This document shows, one piece after another, positions 17,070 to 24,256 of a stretch of DNA of 64,000 nucleotides (position 1 is its first letter; each line of letters starts with the position of its first letter). The stretch lies in the NCBI GenBank assembly GCA_038521865.1, contig JBCBKO010000001.1:62001-126000 (forward strand), read 5' to 3'. The notes beneath the pieces were generated by a model that was given only the letters and a program-made list of their open reading frames with translations, did not search any database and was not told where the DNA came from. The translations under genes were made by a program, and so were the position numbers. This DNA is from CALBPI01 sp038521865 (GTDB lineage Bacteria > Pseudomonadota > Gammaproteobacteria > Steroidobacterales > Woeseiaceae).

Positions 17070-17089
17070 ACTACGACATTTGTCGTAGT
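17070..17089. promoter_or_regulatory. BlaI-type operator, site 3 (perfect 20-bp palindrome)
   Basis: ACTACGACATTTGTCGTAGT is a perfect palindrome 14 nt upstream of the hydrolase ATG. It is the best of the three copies in this region and defines the consensus CTACGACA-NN-TGTCGTAG. Confidence 0.8.
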
Positions 17090-17461
17090 TTACGCATTTC
17101 TCGCATGCATTTGAAGTGCCAAAGGCTGCGCCGTGGAGCGATGAATCGCTTGCCTTTAAATTAATACTTCACGCGGTTGGGTCTCATGGCAATTGTCTCT
17201 CTTAATGTCGTAGTCTTTCTGGGGAAGCTTACGGTTGACGGTAAGTCGATAGATTTCGGATTGCGGCCAAAGAGCAGAAGGTCGCATCCAGAGAAAGCCG
17301 TCGTTCAATGTCGTGAAGTGGGATTTCTCGCTATTTGTCCGTCGGGAGGTTGCTGGCGCTGCTTATAGAGCGATCCCGTCGAAGTTACTGCTGTCTCGCC
17401 GTACAAGTGAACGGCTTGCCCAAAGCTTGACCAGCTATGGTCGTTGGAGGACATTCACGGT
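17090..17461. other. Intergenic, nothing recognised beyond the operator
   Basis: These roughly 370 nt hold only short frames without conserved features. GGAGG at 17446-17450 is the probable ribosome-binding site of the next gene. Confidence 0.4.
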
Positions 17462-17881
17462 ATGGGAATTTCTATTACTGGTGTTGCGATTGGCGTTATT
17501 CTCGCAGTATCCGTTGGGCTGCTCGGACGGCTAACTGGTATGGATCGAGACCGCGCGGCTTATCCGGTAATTCTCATCATAATCGCGTTCTACTATGTAC
17601 TGTTTGCCGCAATTAGCGAATCTCAACCTAGCTTTATCAAAGAGCTTGCTATCGCCACTATATTCAGTGTGTTTGCCCTGACAGGATTTTTGTATTCACT
17701 GTGGTTTGTGGTGCTCGGGCTTGCGGCGCACGGACTGTTCGATGTGTTTCATCCACATTTCCTGGCTGGAACCGGTGCGCCGAGTTGGTGGCCCGGCTTT
17801 TGTTTGGGAATCGATCTTGTTCTCGCCGCCATACTCGGGTGGCTTTTGCACTCTGGCCAAATAGAGACTAACCCGACCTAA
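17462..17881 (+). CDS. Small polytopic membrane protein, DUF6010-like, 139 aa
   Basis: Four to five hydrophobic segments fill the protein: GISITGVAIGVILAVSVGLLG, AYPVILIIIAFYYVLFA, ELAIATIFSVFALTGFL, LWFVVLGLAAHGLFDVFHPHF and GIDLVLAAILGWLL. The AAHGLFDVFHPH and GAPSWWPGFCLGIDL motifs resemble those I associate with the uncharacterised DUF6010 family; this is a memory-based likeness. The ATG at 17462 is preferred over the upstream TTG at 17444 because GGAGG (17446-17450) precedes it, though the spacing of 11 nt is long. Function unknown; inner membrane. Confidence 0.7.
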   Translation: MGISITGVAIGVILAVSVGLLGRLTGMDRDRAAYPVILIIIAFYYVLFAAISESQPSFIKELAIATIFSVFALTGFLYSLWFVVLGLAAHGLFDVFHPHFLAGTGAPSWWPGFCLGIDLVLAAILGWLLHSGQIETNPT

Positions 17882-18122
17882 CCTACCGGTGTGTTGCGTC
17901 CTCGACATCGATATCTAGAAATGCGCAAGACGTCCTTTAGGACTACAACGTGGTCCGAGTCTCGATTCTCTGCAAGTAATCTCTCTATGTTGGGCGCTGG
18001 CGGTAAAGCACAGCTGAGACTATTGCGATAACTGTGACAGTACTAATTCAAAAGCCAAATGAAAGTAGCGCTAAATTGTTAGATTATTTTTCGAAGAAGC
18101 ATCTTCGAGTGAGGAGAGCGAC

Positions 18123-18779
18123 GTGTCATTGAAGCTAAATCACACACTGGTCTTTTGGGTTTCTATGCTTGCGATATACGGTTCTCTCGCAGTTGCCGCG
18201 ACAGCGGATGTTCCCGAGCGTATCAACATCCGAGTTCCTTATGAGTTTGATCTAGGCCGGGAGCTTACTGCTCCACCAAATCTTGCGGAGATAATGTGCA
18301 GGATTGGCTTGGAACCCTTTGACTCATATTCGGATCCAGTGTTCCCGGAGCGTTGGTGGGCGGTCCAAGTGTCGGCCAACGCTCCAATCGACGAAAACGG
18401 GAAGGGTAGCGGTGTATTCAGTGTACAAGTAGGCGTGGATATTGGACCACAAGACGTCGATCCTCCATGGGCGAGTATGGGACTCGAACCGGCGTATCTA
18501 CAGCGTTTCGGAAATGGTGATGTGATGGTGGTCGTCTGCCACTGGCATTTCCTCCGGGCTACCGAGGACGGCTTCAGCGCAGAGCTAAAAAGTATCTATG
18601 AATTCAAAGAAGGAAGTATCGAACTCTCTGCGGAAGATGCCGATAGTTACATTCGATGGCCAATGAAAGGAAGTCCTTCGGGGTGGCAGGGAAGCGAGGA
18701 GTCCTTCTTTGTAAATTCAGATCCTGCACCGTTTATTGAGTTCCGATTCACGATCGACGATATCCAGCCCGACGAGTAA
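18123..18779 (+). CDS. Secreted hypothetical protein, 218 aa
   Basis: The start is a GTG with GAGGAG (18111-18116) 6 nt upstream, which makes it a strong choice. A signal peptide (LVFWVSMLAIYGSLAVAATA) follows. The mature part is acidic and rich in aromatic residues and beta strands, for example INIRVPYEFDLGREL and DVMVVVCHWHFLRA. No known domain is recognised. It is followed after 39 nt by the beta-helix gene in the same direction, so an operon is likely. The two may be partners at the cell surface, but nothing in the sequence proves it. Confidence 0.7.
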   Translation: MSLKLNHTLVFWVSMLAIYGSLAVAATADVPERINIRVPYEFDLGRELTAPPNLAEIMCRIGLEPFDSYSDPVFPERWWAVQVSANAPIDENGKGSGVFSVQVGVDIGPQDVDPPWASMGLEPAYLQRFGNGDVMVVVCHWHFLRATEDGFSAELKSIYEFKEGSIELSAEDADSYIRWPMKGSPSGWQGSEESFFVNSDPAPFIEFRFTIDDIQPDE

Positions 18780-18818
18780 TGAATGAAAGGCGTGCGAACA
18801 TAATCCGTTAGAAATCCC

Positions 18819-20012
18819 ATGACCCTTGATTCAATAAGAACAACGTTTCCTAGTCGGTTTATTGTGACCTTAGTTTGCGTCGTGACGTGTTACACGGCAC
18901 TCGCTGAGGATAGACAAGGGTCAGAATTTACAGCAGCGAGTGGACTGGAGGTGGAGATAACCACGCCGCGCCTACAGATCAGTGCACAAAGGCGTGTATA
19001 CACGAGCACCGCGCCGACGCTTCGGTTGGATGCGACCCCGCTGCGTGTCGGCATCTCGACGCCACCACTGAGGATCGCGGCAACCTCTGACGTAACGTCG
19101 TCACCTAAGGATGGGAGTGGTCGCGAAGTCGTGATTACCACGCCGCCGTTGGTATTGTTTGGGAGTGCCACAGAGCCGGAACGCGAGGAGTGTCGGCCTG
19201 GAATTGCCATCAGCGTCGCGCTTCGCGAGTCGACACGATTCACAAAACAGGATGTTCAACCCGGGTGCCCGGACTACTCAATCGTCGGTGACTTCGCAAA
19301 CACCAAAACAATGCTCGTATTCAAGGCTCTCGAGATTGAATCAGGCGTTCGCGTGCACGTGGCTCGAGATATCGGAATTCGCGTCCTACCTAAAGCGACA
19401 CTGAGCATCTCTGGTGAACCAGGGAATCCGGTTGTGCTCTCCGGTGCACTTCAAGAGGTTGGGTTTTGGCGAGGTATTGAAATCGCGAGTAATGTAAATG
19501 GCAGCATGATCCAGAACTCGATCATTGAATACGCTGGTAGTAGCGATATGACCAGCTCCAACTACGATGCGCCTGCAAACATCACGATCACAGGGTCTGG
19601 AGTGGTGGGGATCCGGGATACCGTGCTGCGTCACAGTGCTGGATATGGTCTGTTTGCGTCCTACAAGAGCCAACTCCCCAACTTTCAGCGCAACACGCTC
19701 ACGACCAATGCGCTATCGCCAGTCTATATCGATGGTCCAGCAGCCCACTTCCTTTTGCCTAGTAGTACTTACCAGGGCAATTCGGTGGACAAGGTGCTGG
19801 TCAACGCTCGATATGGGCGCATCAAAGGCCAAGTCACTTGGAAATCGATCGGAGTTCCTTTCAGGCTTGTATCCCGCCTGCCACGGCAAACATTCGTTGT
19901 TAGTGGCAATGGGAACAGCTTGACCGTACTCCCAGGTGCTTCCGTTGAGCTGTCCCCAGGAATTTCCGTCAAAGCAGGACCTGGAGCCTCGATAAGCGGG
20001 ATACCACAATGA
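18819..20012 (+). CDS. Secreted right-handed beta-helix protein with ITTPPL repeats, 397 aa
   Basis: A signal sequence (FIVTLVCVVTCYTALA) leads into an N-terminal section with short repeats of the form (V/I)-x-I-(T/S)-T-P-x-L: EVEITTPRLQIS, RVGISTPPLRIA and EVVITTPPLVLF (about residues 45-112). From about residue 150 the protein is a parallel beta-helix of the kind seen in surface proteins and pectate-lyase-like folds. Evidence is ALEIESGVRVHVARDIGIRVLPKATLSISGEPGNPVVLSG in pieces, then SNVNGSMIQNSIIEYAG and TLTTNALSPVYIDG. It ends with VSGNGNSLTVLPGASVELS-type turns. No catalytic residues can be named. It is probably a cell-surface or periplasmic structural or carbohydrate-related protein and follows the secreted protein gene at 18123. 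Confidence 0.75.
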   Translation: MTLDSIRTTFPSRFIVTLVCVVTCYTALAEDRQGSEFTAASGLEVEITTPRLQISAQRRVYTSTAPTLRLDATPLRVGISTPPLRIAATSDVTSSPKDGSGREVVITTPPLVLFGSATEPEREECRPGIAISVALRESTRFTKQDVQPGCPDYSIVGDFANTKTMLVFKALEIESGVRVHVARDIGIRVLPKATLSISGEPGNPVVLSGALQEVGFWRGIEIASNVNGSMIQNSIIEYAGSSDMTSSNYDAPANITITGSGVVGIRDTVLRHSAGYGLFASYKSQLPNFQRNTLTTNALSPVYIDGPAAHFLLPSSTYQGNSVDKVLVNARYGRIKGQVTWKSIGVPFRLVSRLPRQTFVVSGNGNSLTVLPGASVELSPGISVKAGPGASISGIPQ

Positions 20013-20266
20013 TGGAAGTTATTGTCTGGGGCCAACTAACCGGTCTAGGTCAATTGATCAGTACTTTCCCAGAGTGCCGGCAGGACCGCCGAGATTTGGG
20101 GTTTCACGACTAGCTTTTGGAGTTTATCCCCAATCGTTGTTTTCGCCGAGTATTTTTCCGCACAGCTTCATCGGGCCTGAGTAGCGACACTTTTGCTTGG
20201 CGCGACAGTATGAATTTGCTGCCATAACGATCACCCTTCGCAATGGTCAGGACAGAGGTACCGTCG

Positions 20267-21103
20267 ATGAAACGCTGGAAACCGTTCGTGTCTCTTCTTT
20301 TTGCCGTTGGCTGTGCAACGTTCCTCTTGTTTACCGCGGACCCAGATGCGGTAGACGTTCAGTTGATGGGAGAGAGAAAGTCAGACCGTAAAACTGCAGG
20401 AGAGATAAATTTCAAACCTGTCGGCGAAGGCACAGTATCCACTGCTCAAAACGAAACATCTCCATCAATGAGTGGAGATGGAAACACCCTTGTGTTTGCC
20501 AGGTACGCTGATGATTGGTCGAGAAAAACCCCTTTTATCGCCTCGCAACAGGGAGAGCGATGGTTTGTAGAAGAACTCAAGGCACTCGGCACCGTTTATA
20601 ACTTGAGTATTTCAAATGACGGCAAATCGATCGTGTCGGCAGATGCCGATGACGGAGAGTTGGTTCGCTTTGATTCAGTGGCGGGTCAGTGGCTGAAAAT
20701 AGAATCGATTTCAGAAAAAACAGGAGTGACTGGCAGCTACCCACAGTTGCGAGAGAACGGCGACCTTGTCTTCTACGATCCCGATGGCACAGAGGGTGGT
20801 GGAATTTACTTGCTGCCGAACCGAGGGGAAGAGTTTGATGTGCCCGAAGTGTTGTTCGTACCTGGGATAGGCACGGCATTCGACGGGTATCTTGACGAAG
20901 ACACATGCCTATATTTCACCTGGTGCAGGACCACGACGTGTACCGCAGAGCAGGGCGATGGTATTCACGTTCTTTGCGAGGGGGATGAGTCACCGAAATA
21001 CCTTCCCGAGCTCGGCTATCGATGGGGGATTCAACCAACCGCCAGGGAATTCACGTATATCCTGACCGATGGTGAGGACATTGTCATATGGCGGGACGAT
21101 TAA
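20267..21103 (+). CDS. Exported PD40/TolB-like beta-propeller protein, 278 aa
   Basis: The ATG at 20267 has AGAGG about 9 nt upstream. The N-terminus (MKRWKPFVSLLFAVGCATFLLFTADPD) is a signal anchor or an uncleaved signal. The body has TolB-like blades with the PSMSGDGNTLVFARYADDW pattern (near residue 65), then LSISNDGKSIVSADADDG, and PQLRENGDLVFYDPDG. At 278 aa it is shorter than a full six-blade TolB. Two cysteine pairs near the C-terminus (YFTWCRTTTCTAEQ) may form disulphides. Function unknown. The IS element at 21188 begins 85 nt downstream, but the coding region looks complete. Confidence 0.75.
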   Translation: MKRWKPFVSLLFAVGCATFLLFTADPDAVDVQLMGERKSDRKTAGEINFKPVGEGTVSTAQNETSPSMSGDGNTLVFARYADDWSRKTPFIASQQGERWFVEELKALGTVYNLSISNDGKSIVSADADDGELVRFDSVAGQWLKIESISEKTGVTGSYPQLRENGDLVFYDPDGTEGGGIYLLPNRGEEFDVPEVLFVPGIGTAFDGYLDEDTCLYFTWCRTTTCTAEQGDGIHVLCEGDESPKYLPELGYRWGIQPTAREFTYILTDGEDIVIWRDD

Positions 21104-21227
21104 GTGATAAGCGCTAGGCTTAGGTACGGTATCTATACCTGTAAGTACGAGTCGAATCAGTCAGCGTTTTCAAGCGAACAGTCGTGCTGTAATTCCCCCA
21201 TTTTTAGCCGGGGTAATCAGTAGAGAG

Positions 21228-22025
21228 TCATGCAGCGGATAACAGCTGCCTGGGTGGTACGCCTCCGATGGCGGAATTGGGTCGCTCATTATTGTATTGC
21301 CACAGCCACTTAGTCGCTAACAGCTGGGCGTGTGGGATGCTGTTGAACTCATGCAGATCCAACCACTCGTGCCTTGCCGTGCGATTGAATCGCTCGATGT
21401 AGGTGTTCCGTGTTGGCTTGGCTGGCTGGATATAGATCATCGTGATTCGGTGCTCGTTGGTCCAGGTAACCAGAGCCTGAGAGATGTACTCCGGACCATT
21501 GTCACAGCGGATCGCCGAAGGCTTGCCGCGCCACTCGATGATCTGATCCAGTGCCCGGATGACTCGAGCGGCTGGTAACGATAGATCGACTTCGATACCG
21601 AGCCCTTCGCGGTTGTAATCGTCGATCACGTTGAAGGTTCTGAAGGTCTTTCCACTGGTCAGCTGATCGCCCATAAAATCCATCGACCAGACCTGGTTCG
21701 CAGCAGTGGGCACATCCAGCACACCGGGGTGCTCGCGACGGATACGACGGCGCGGCTTGATGCGCAGGTTCAGCTCGAGCTCGCGGTAAATCCGGTACAC
21801 GCGCTTGTGGTTCCAGCGGTAGCCCTTCACGTTGCGCAGGTACACAAAGCATAGACCGAAGCCCCAGCGTCGGTGAGCCTGAGTCAGGCGCAGTAGCCAA
21901 TCGGCCACCTCAATGTTCTCGCTATCGAGCTTGGGTTGGTAGCGATAGCAGGTCTGGCTAATCGCAAAGGCCTGACAGGCCAATCGCACGCTGATGCCAT
22001 CGCGTGTGACCACAGACTGGGCCAT
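21228..22025 (-). CDS. IS3-family transposase OrfB (IS407-like)
   Basis: This is an integrase-type DDE transposase of 265 aa. HTH_21 (RRWGFGLCFVYLRNVKGYRWNHKRVYRIYRELEL in pieces) is followed by the rve core, with the catalytic acids in VWSMDFMGDQ (D), IRCDNGPEYIS (D) and TYIERFNRTARHEWLD (E). The frame is open upstream of the ATG and joins orfA through GGGAAAG in the -1 frame (reading GKALRPSRRREMAQS), so an OrfAB fusion is expected. No premature stop is present; the element could be active. Confidence 0.93.
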   Translation of the reverse strand: MAQSVVTRDGISVRLACQAFAISQTCYRYQPKLDSENIEVADWLLRLTQAHRRWGFGLCFVYLRNVKGYRWNHKRVYRIYRELELNLRIKPRRRIRREHPGVLDVPTAANQVWSMDFMGDQLTSGKTFRTFNVIDDYNREGLGIEVDLSLPAARVIRALDQIIEWRGKPSAIRCDNGPEYISQALVTWTNEHRITMIYIQPAKPTRNTYIERFNRTARHEWLDLHEFNSIPHAQLLATKWLWQYNNERPNSAIGGVPPRQLLSAA

Positions 22026-22045
22026 CTCTCGCCGCCGAGATGGCC

Positions 22046-22312
22046 TCAGAGCTTTCCCTCGAGCGCCTCCTGGCGAAGCTCGGCCTTGATGCGCTCTTCG
22101 GCGTACATCTTCTTAAGGCGTGCGTTCTCGGCGCGCAGCTCCTTGATCTCTTTCATCAGTGAGGCATCCATACCGCCGAACTTCGAGCGCCATTGGTAGA
22201 TCAGCGCCGTGCTGACGTTGTGCTCTCGGGACAGCTCAGCGACCGGCACACCGGCTTCATGCTGCTTGAGAATAGCCAGAATCTGGCGGTCGGAAAATCG
22301 AGACTTCTTCAT
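22046..22312 (-). CDS. IS3-family OrfA (IS407-like)
   Basis: This is an 88-aa HTH_Tnp_1 protein. It starts with MKKSRFSDRQILAILKQHEAG, has the recognition helix ALIYQWRSKFGGMD, and then a coiled coil (EIKELRAENARLKKMYAEER). This is the typical IS407-group pattern. The last codons GAG GGA AAG CTC TGA contain the slippery heptamer GGGAAAG, and a -1 shift there enters the orfB frame. Confidence 0.92.
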   Translation of the reverse strand: MKKSRFSDRQILAILKQHEAGVPVAELSREHNVSTALIYQWRSKFGGMDASLMKEIKELRAENARLKKMYAEERIKAELRQEALEGKL

Positions 22313-22382
22313 GCTTCGCTCCTTCTGCGATCATCATAAAAGTCTCTACTCAAAACCTCGACTAAAATCCGGGGGGATTACA

Positions 22383-22697
22383 TGGGCTCCCAAGGACAGG
22401 TAGTGTAGGTGTCCACAACAAAAGAAAACGAGTGCGGATCCAGCTGATTCGGCGAGTGGAGTTACCAGCTTTCCGTGGACAGTCAATTGAATTCTTCCTT
22501 ATGGCGGATTCATATACTTCCGGACTGACTCCGCCAAGATGTTGATGCCGCCGTGTCGGATTGTAGAACGAATCGTTTCAATAGTGAGATTTGCTAGTTT
22601 TAGCTACCGCCGGTTCGCCCAGCACAGCGCGCGTACCGCGGGTCAAGAAACGAGAAATTCGAAACCTCTTAGATACTCTCGAGCATAAGAGCGGGGT
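22383..22697. other. Intergenic between IS element 2 and the SDR gene
   Basis: This 315-nt stretch holds no gene I can support. It would contain the 3' end of the minus-strand operon transcript. I see no repeat copy and no convincing terminator hairpin. Confidence 0.4.
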
Positions 22698-23558
22698 TCA
22701 AGATGCCCGCAAGGATCGTTCAAGCAGGTCCATTAATTGTTTTTTTGCCACTTCGGATACGGCTGGTGCCGGCAACGATAGCTGACGCATATTCGCAACG
22801 AGAATTCCAGTTTGTCGGCTTAGACTCTCAGGGCTCGCCGCATTGATCAGTTTTTTTGCTTGTTTTGAAGCATCCTGAAAGAGCAGTGGTGCTATCCACT
22901 TGAGCAGAACCGGCATTGATGGGTTATCGAGTGTCATTGGCGTTCTTGTCGCACCGGGGTCAACCGCTCGTATAAAGATCCCATCAGAGCGCAACGTCTC
23001 TGCCAGCGATGTGGTGAGAACTATTAAGGCAAGTTTGCTCTGTGCGTAGGTACCGTTGAGTCCTGAAACTGTATCGGGATTCGCCAGTTGGCTCGTCTCC
23101 AGCGTTTTGAGTTTCACCGCAACCCCGGAAGTGACATTCACGATAGCACTAGGCAGCTCTTGGGTGTTACACATCATCTTGTCACGCAAACCAAGAATGA
23201 GTTGATAGGGTGTCAGGACATTCACTGCAAAGGTCGACTCGAATCCCTGACGGCTGCGAATGTGCTTTTTTGTTAAGACGCCCGCGTTGTTATACATCGC
23301 CTTCACTCGTCCATTCAGCGCGCAAATTTCCTGAATCGCACTTTCAACTGACCGTGTATCGAGAAAATCAGCGACTACAGTCTCCACTCTGATGCCGGGT
23401 ACATCTCTCACTAACGCTTTTTTTTGAGCTAGCGACTTGCTCTGCGAGCGGTTCACCAGAATGAGATTATGACCTGCTGCACTGAGCAGGTTTACAATCG
23501 CTTGGCCAAGGCCGCCCGTTGAGCCAGTAATGACAATCCAATCCATATCGCGCGTCAC
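22698..23558 (-). CDS. Short-chain dehydrogenase/reductase, 286 aa
   Basis: This is a Rossmann-fold SDR. The NAD(P) site is TGSTGGLG near the N-terminus, NNAG appears as MYNNAGVL, and the catalytic Tyr-x-x-x-Lys is YAQSK. A C-terminal PGATRTPM is typical of classical SDRs of the WW-domain-oxidoreductase/retinol-dehydrogenase-like type. The start is taken as GTG 23558 because AAAGGA lies 6-7 nt upstream; an ATG four codons later is the alternative. It is the last gene of the minus-strand SPFH/P-ATPase operon, 32 nt after the DUF2490-like gene. The substrate is unknown. A lipid or retinoid alcohol is possible given the carotenoid oxygenase nearby, but this is a guess. Confidence 0.85.
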   Translation of the reverse strand: MTRDMDWIVITGSTGGLGQAIVNLLSAAGHNLILVNRSQSKSLAQKKALVRDVPGIRVETVVADFLDTRSVESAIQEICALNGRVKAMYNNAGVLTKKHIRSRQGFESTFAVNVLTPYQLILGLRDKMMCNTQELPSAIVNVTSGVAVKLKTLETSQLANPDTVSGLNGTYAQSKLALIVLTTSLAETLRSDGIFIRAVDPGATRTPMTLDNPSMPVLLKWIAPLLFQDASKQAKKLINAASPESLSRQTGILVANMRQLSLPAPAVSEVAKKQLMDLLERSLRAS

Positions 23559-23590
23559 TATCGTTCCTTTGCTTGATAGCAGTGATGACC

Positions 23591-24256
23591 CTAAAAAGAG
23601 AAAAGTACTCCAACACCTGGGAAGTGAAAATCTGGTCCGCGTTCAGCCTCAGTAAACTGGTAGAACACATTCAGCTGAGCGTGTTCTGAGAGTTGTAGGA
23701 AACCGCCTGTTGCCCAGCTGACTTGATCATCCCCATTGTCTGTCAAGTTCCAAATCGGCTCGACAGATGCGTAGATTTGATAATTCCGCTGCCCGAATGA
23801 GTCGAAGTAGCTGATCCGGAACCGAGGTCGATATCGCGTTCGTTCGTCTACGCCGGAAGTGTCAAGGCGGTATTCCATGACCTGCCGAGTATCGACACGC
23901 CATTGATCATTTAAATATTTTTCGGCATTCACGTAGGCCCAAAAAGAGTGTTGATCAGAGTTTCCATCGGAAGCAAAAAACAAATATCGGGCTCCAACTT
24001 GTACACTCTTGTTCACTACCCGACCAAGGTCTCCAATGGCGAGCGCAAGGTCGTCATCATATCCGTAGGCGAGGTAGCCTTGAGCGACGGTTTTTTCGTT
24101 TAGTGCTTTGGAGATTCCTGCGTAAACCAATTCAAGAGTCACGTTGTTGGGATTCCCGGGCGTCGTGTCGGGTGCTTCGGGCGTAACGACTTGGGCATGA
24201 AGCCTGAATGGCGTGCTCGCAGCGCAGATCAAAATGAGAGCGATGAACTTTTTCAT
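23591..24256 (-). CDS. DUF2490-like outer-membrane beta-barrel protein, 221 aa
   Basis: A signal peptide (MKKFIALILICAASTPFRLHA) is followed by alternating amphipathic strands rich in Tyr, Phe and Arg: LELVYAGISKALNEKTVAQGYLAYGYDD, QVGARYLFFAS, YRPRFRISYFDSFGQRNYQIYASVEPIWNL. The final residue is phenylalanine (GVLFSF), as in many outer-membrane barrels. The pattern resembles DUF2490. Its ATG overlaps the stop of the P-type ATPase gene by 4 nt, so it is translationally coupled. It may offer an outer-membrane route or anchor for the same system. Confidence 0.75.
   Translation of the reverse strand: MKKFIALILICAASTPFRLHAQVVTPEAPDTTPGNPNNVTLELVYAGISKALNEKTVAQGYLAYGYDDDLALAIGDLGRVVNKSVQVGARYLFFASDGNSDQHSFWAYVNAEKYLNDQWRVDTRQVMEYRLDTSGVDERTRYRPRFRISYFDSFGQRNYQIYASVEPIWNLTDNGDDQVSWATGGFLQLSEHAQLNVFYQFTEAERGPDFHFPGVGVLFSF

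Larger units (their letters stand above)
21188..22382 (-). mobile_element. IS3-family (IS407-like) insertion sequence, intact (IS element 2)
   Basis: The element is 1195 bp. The left end reads TGTAATTCCCCCATTTTTAG. The right end, read inward, is TGTAATCCCCCCGGATTTTA. The similarity continues for about 40 nt to a shared AGTAGAGA. Both ORFs are present, with a -1 frameshift site GGGAAAG at the end of orfA. Flanking bases (GTGC left, TGGG right) show no target duplication, so the ends may have been rearranged or the duplication lost. Confidence 0.88.

Noticed and set aside
17999..18045. Further repeat copy (TGGCGG followed by TATTGC)
   Set aside because: The spacing is not 26 nt and neither the head nor the TGTTGACCC tail is present; a chance match.
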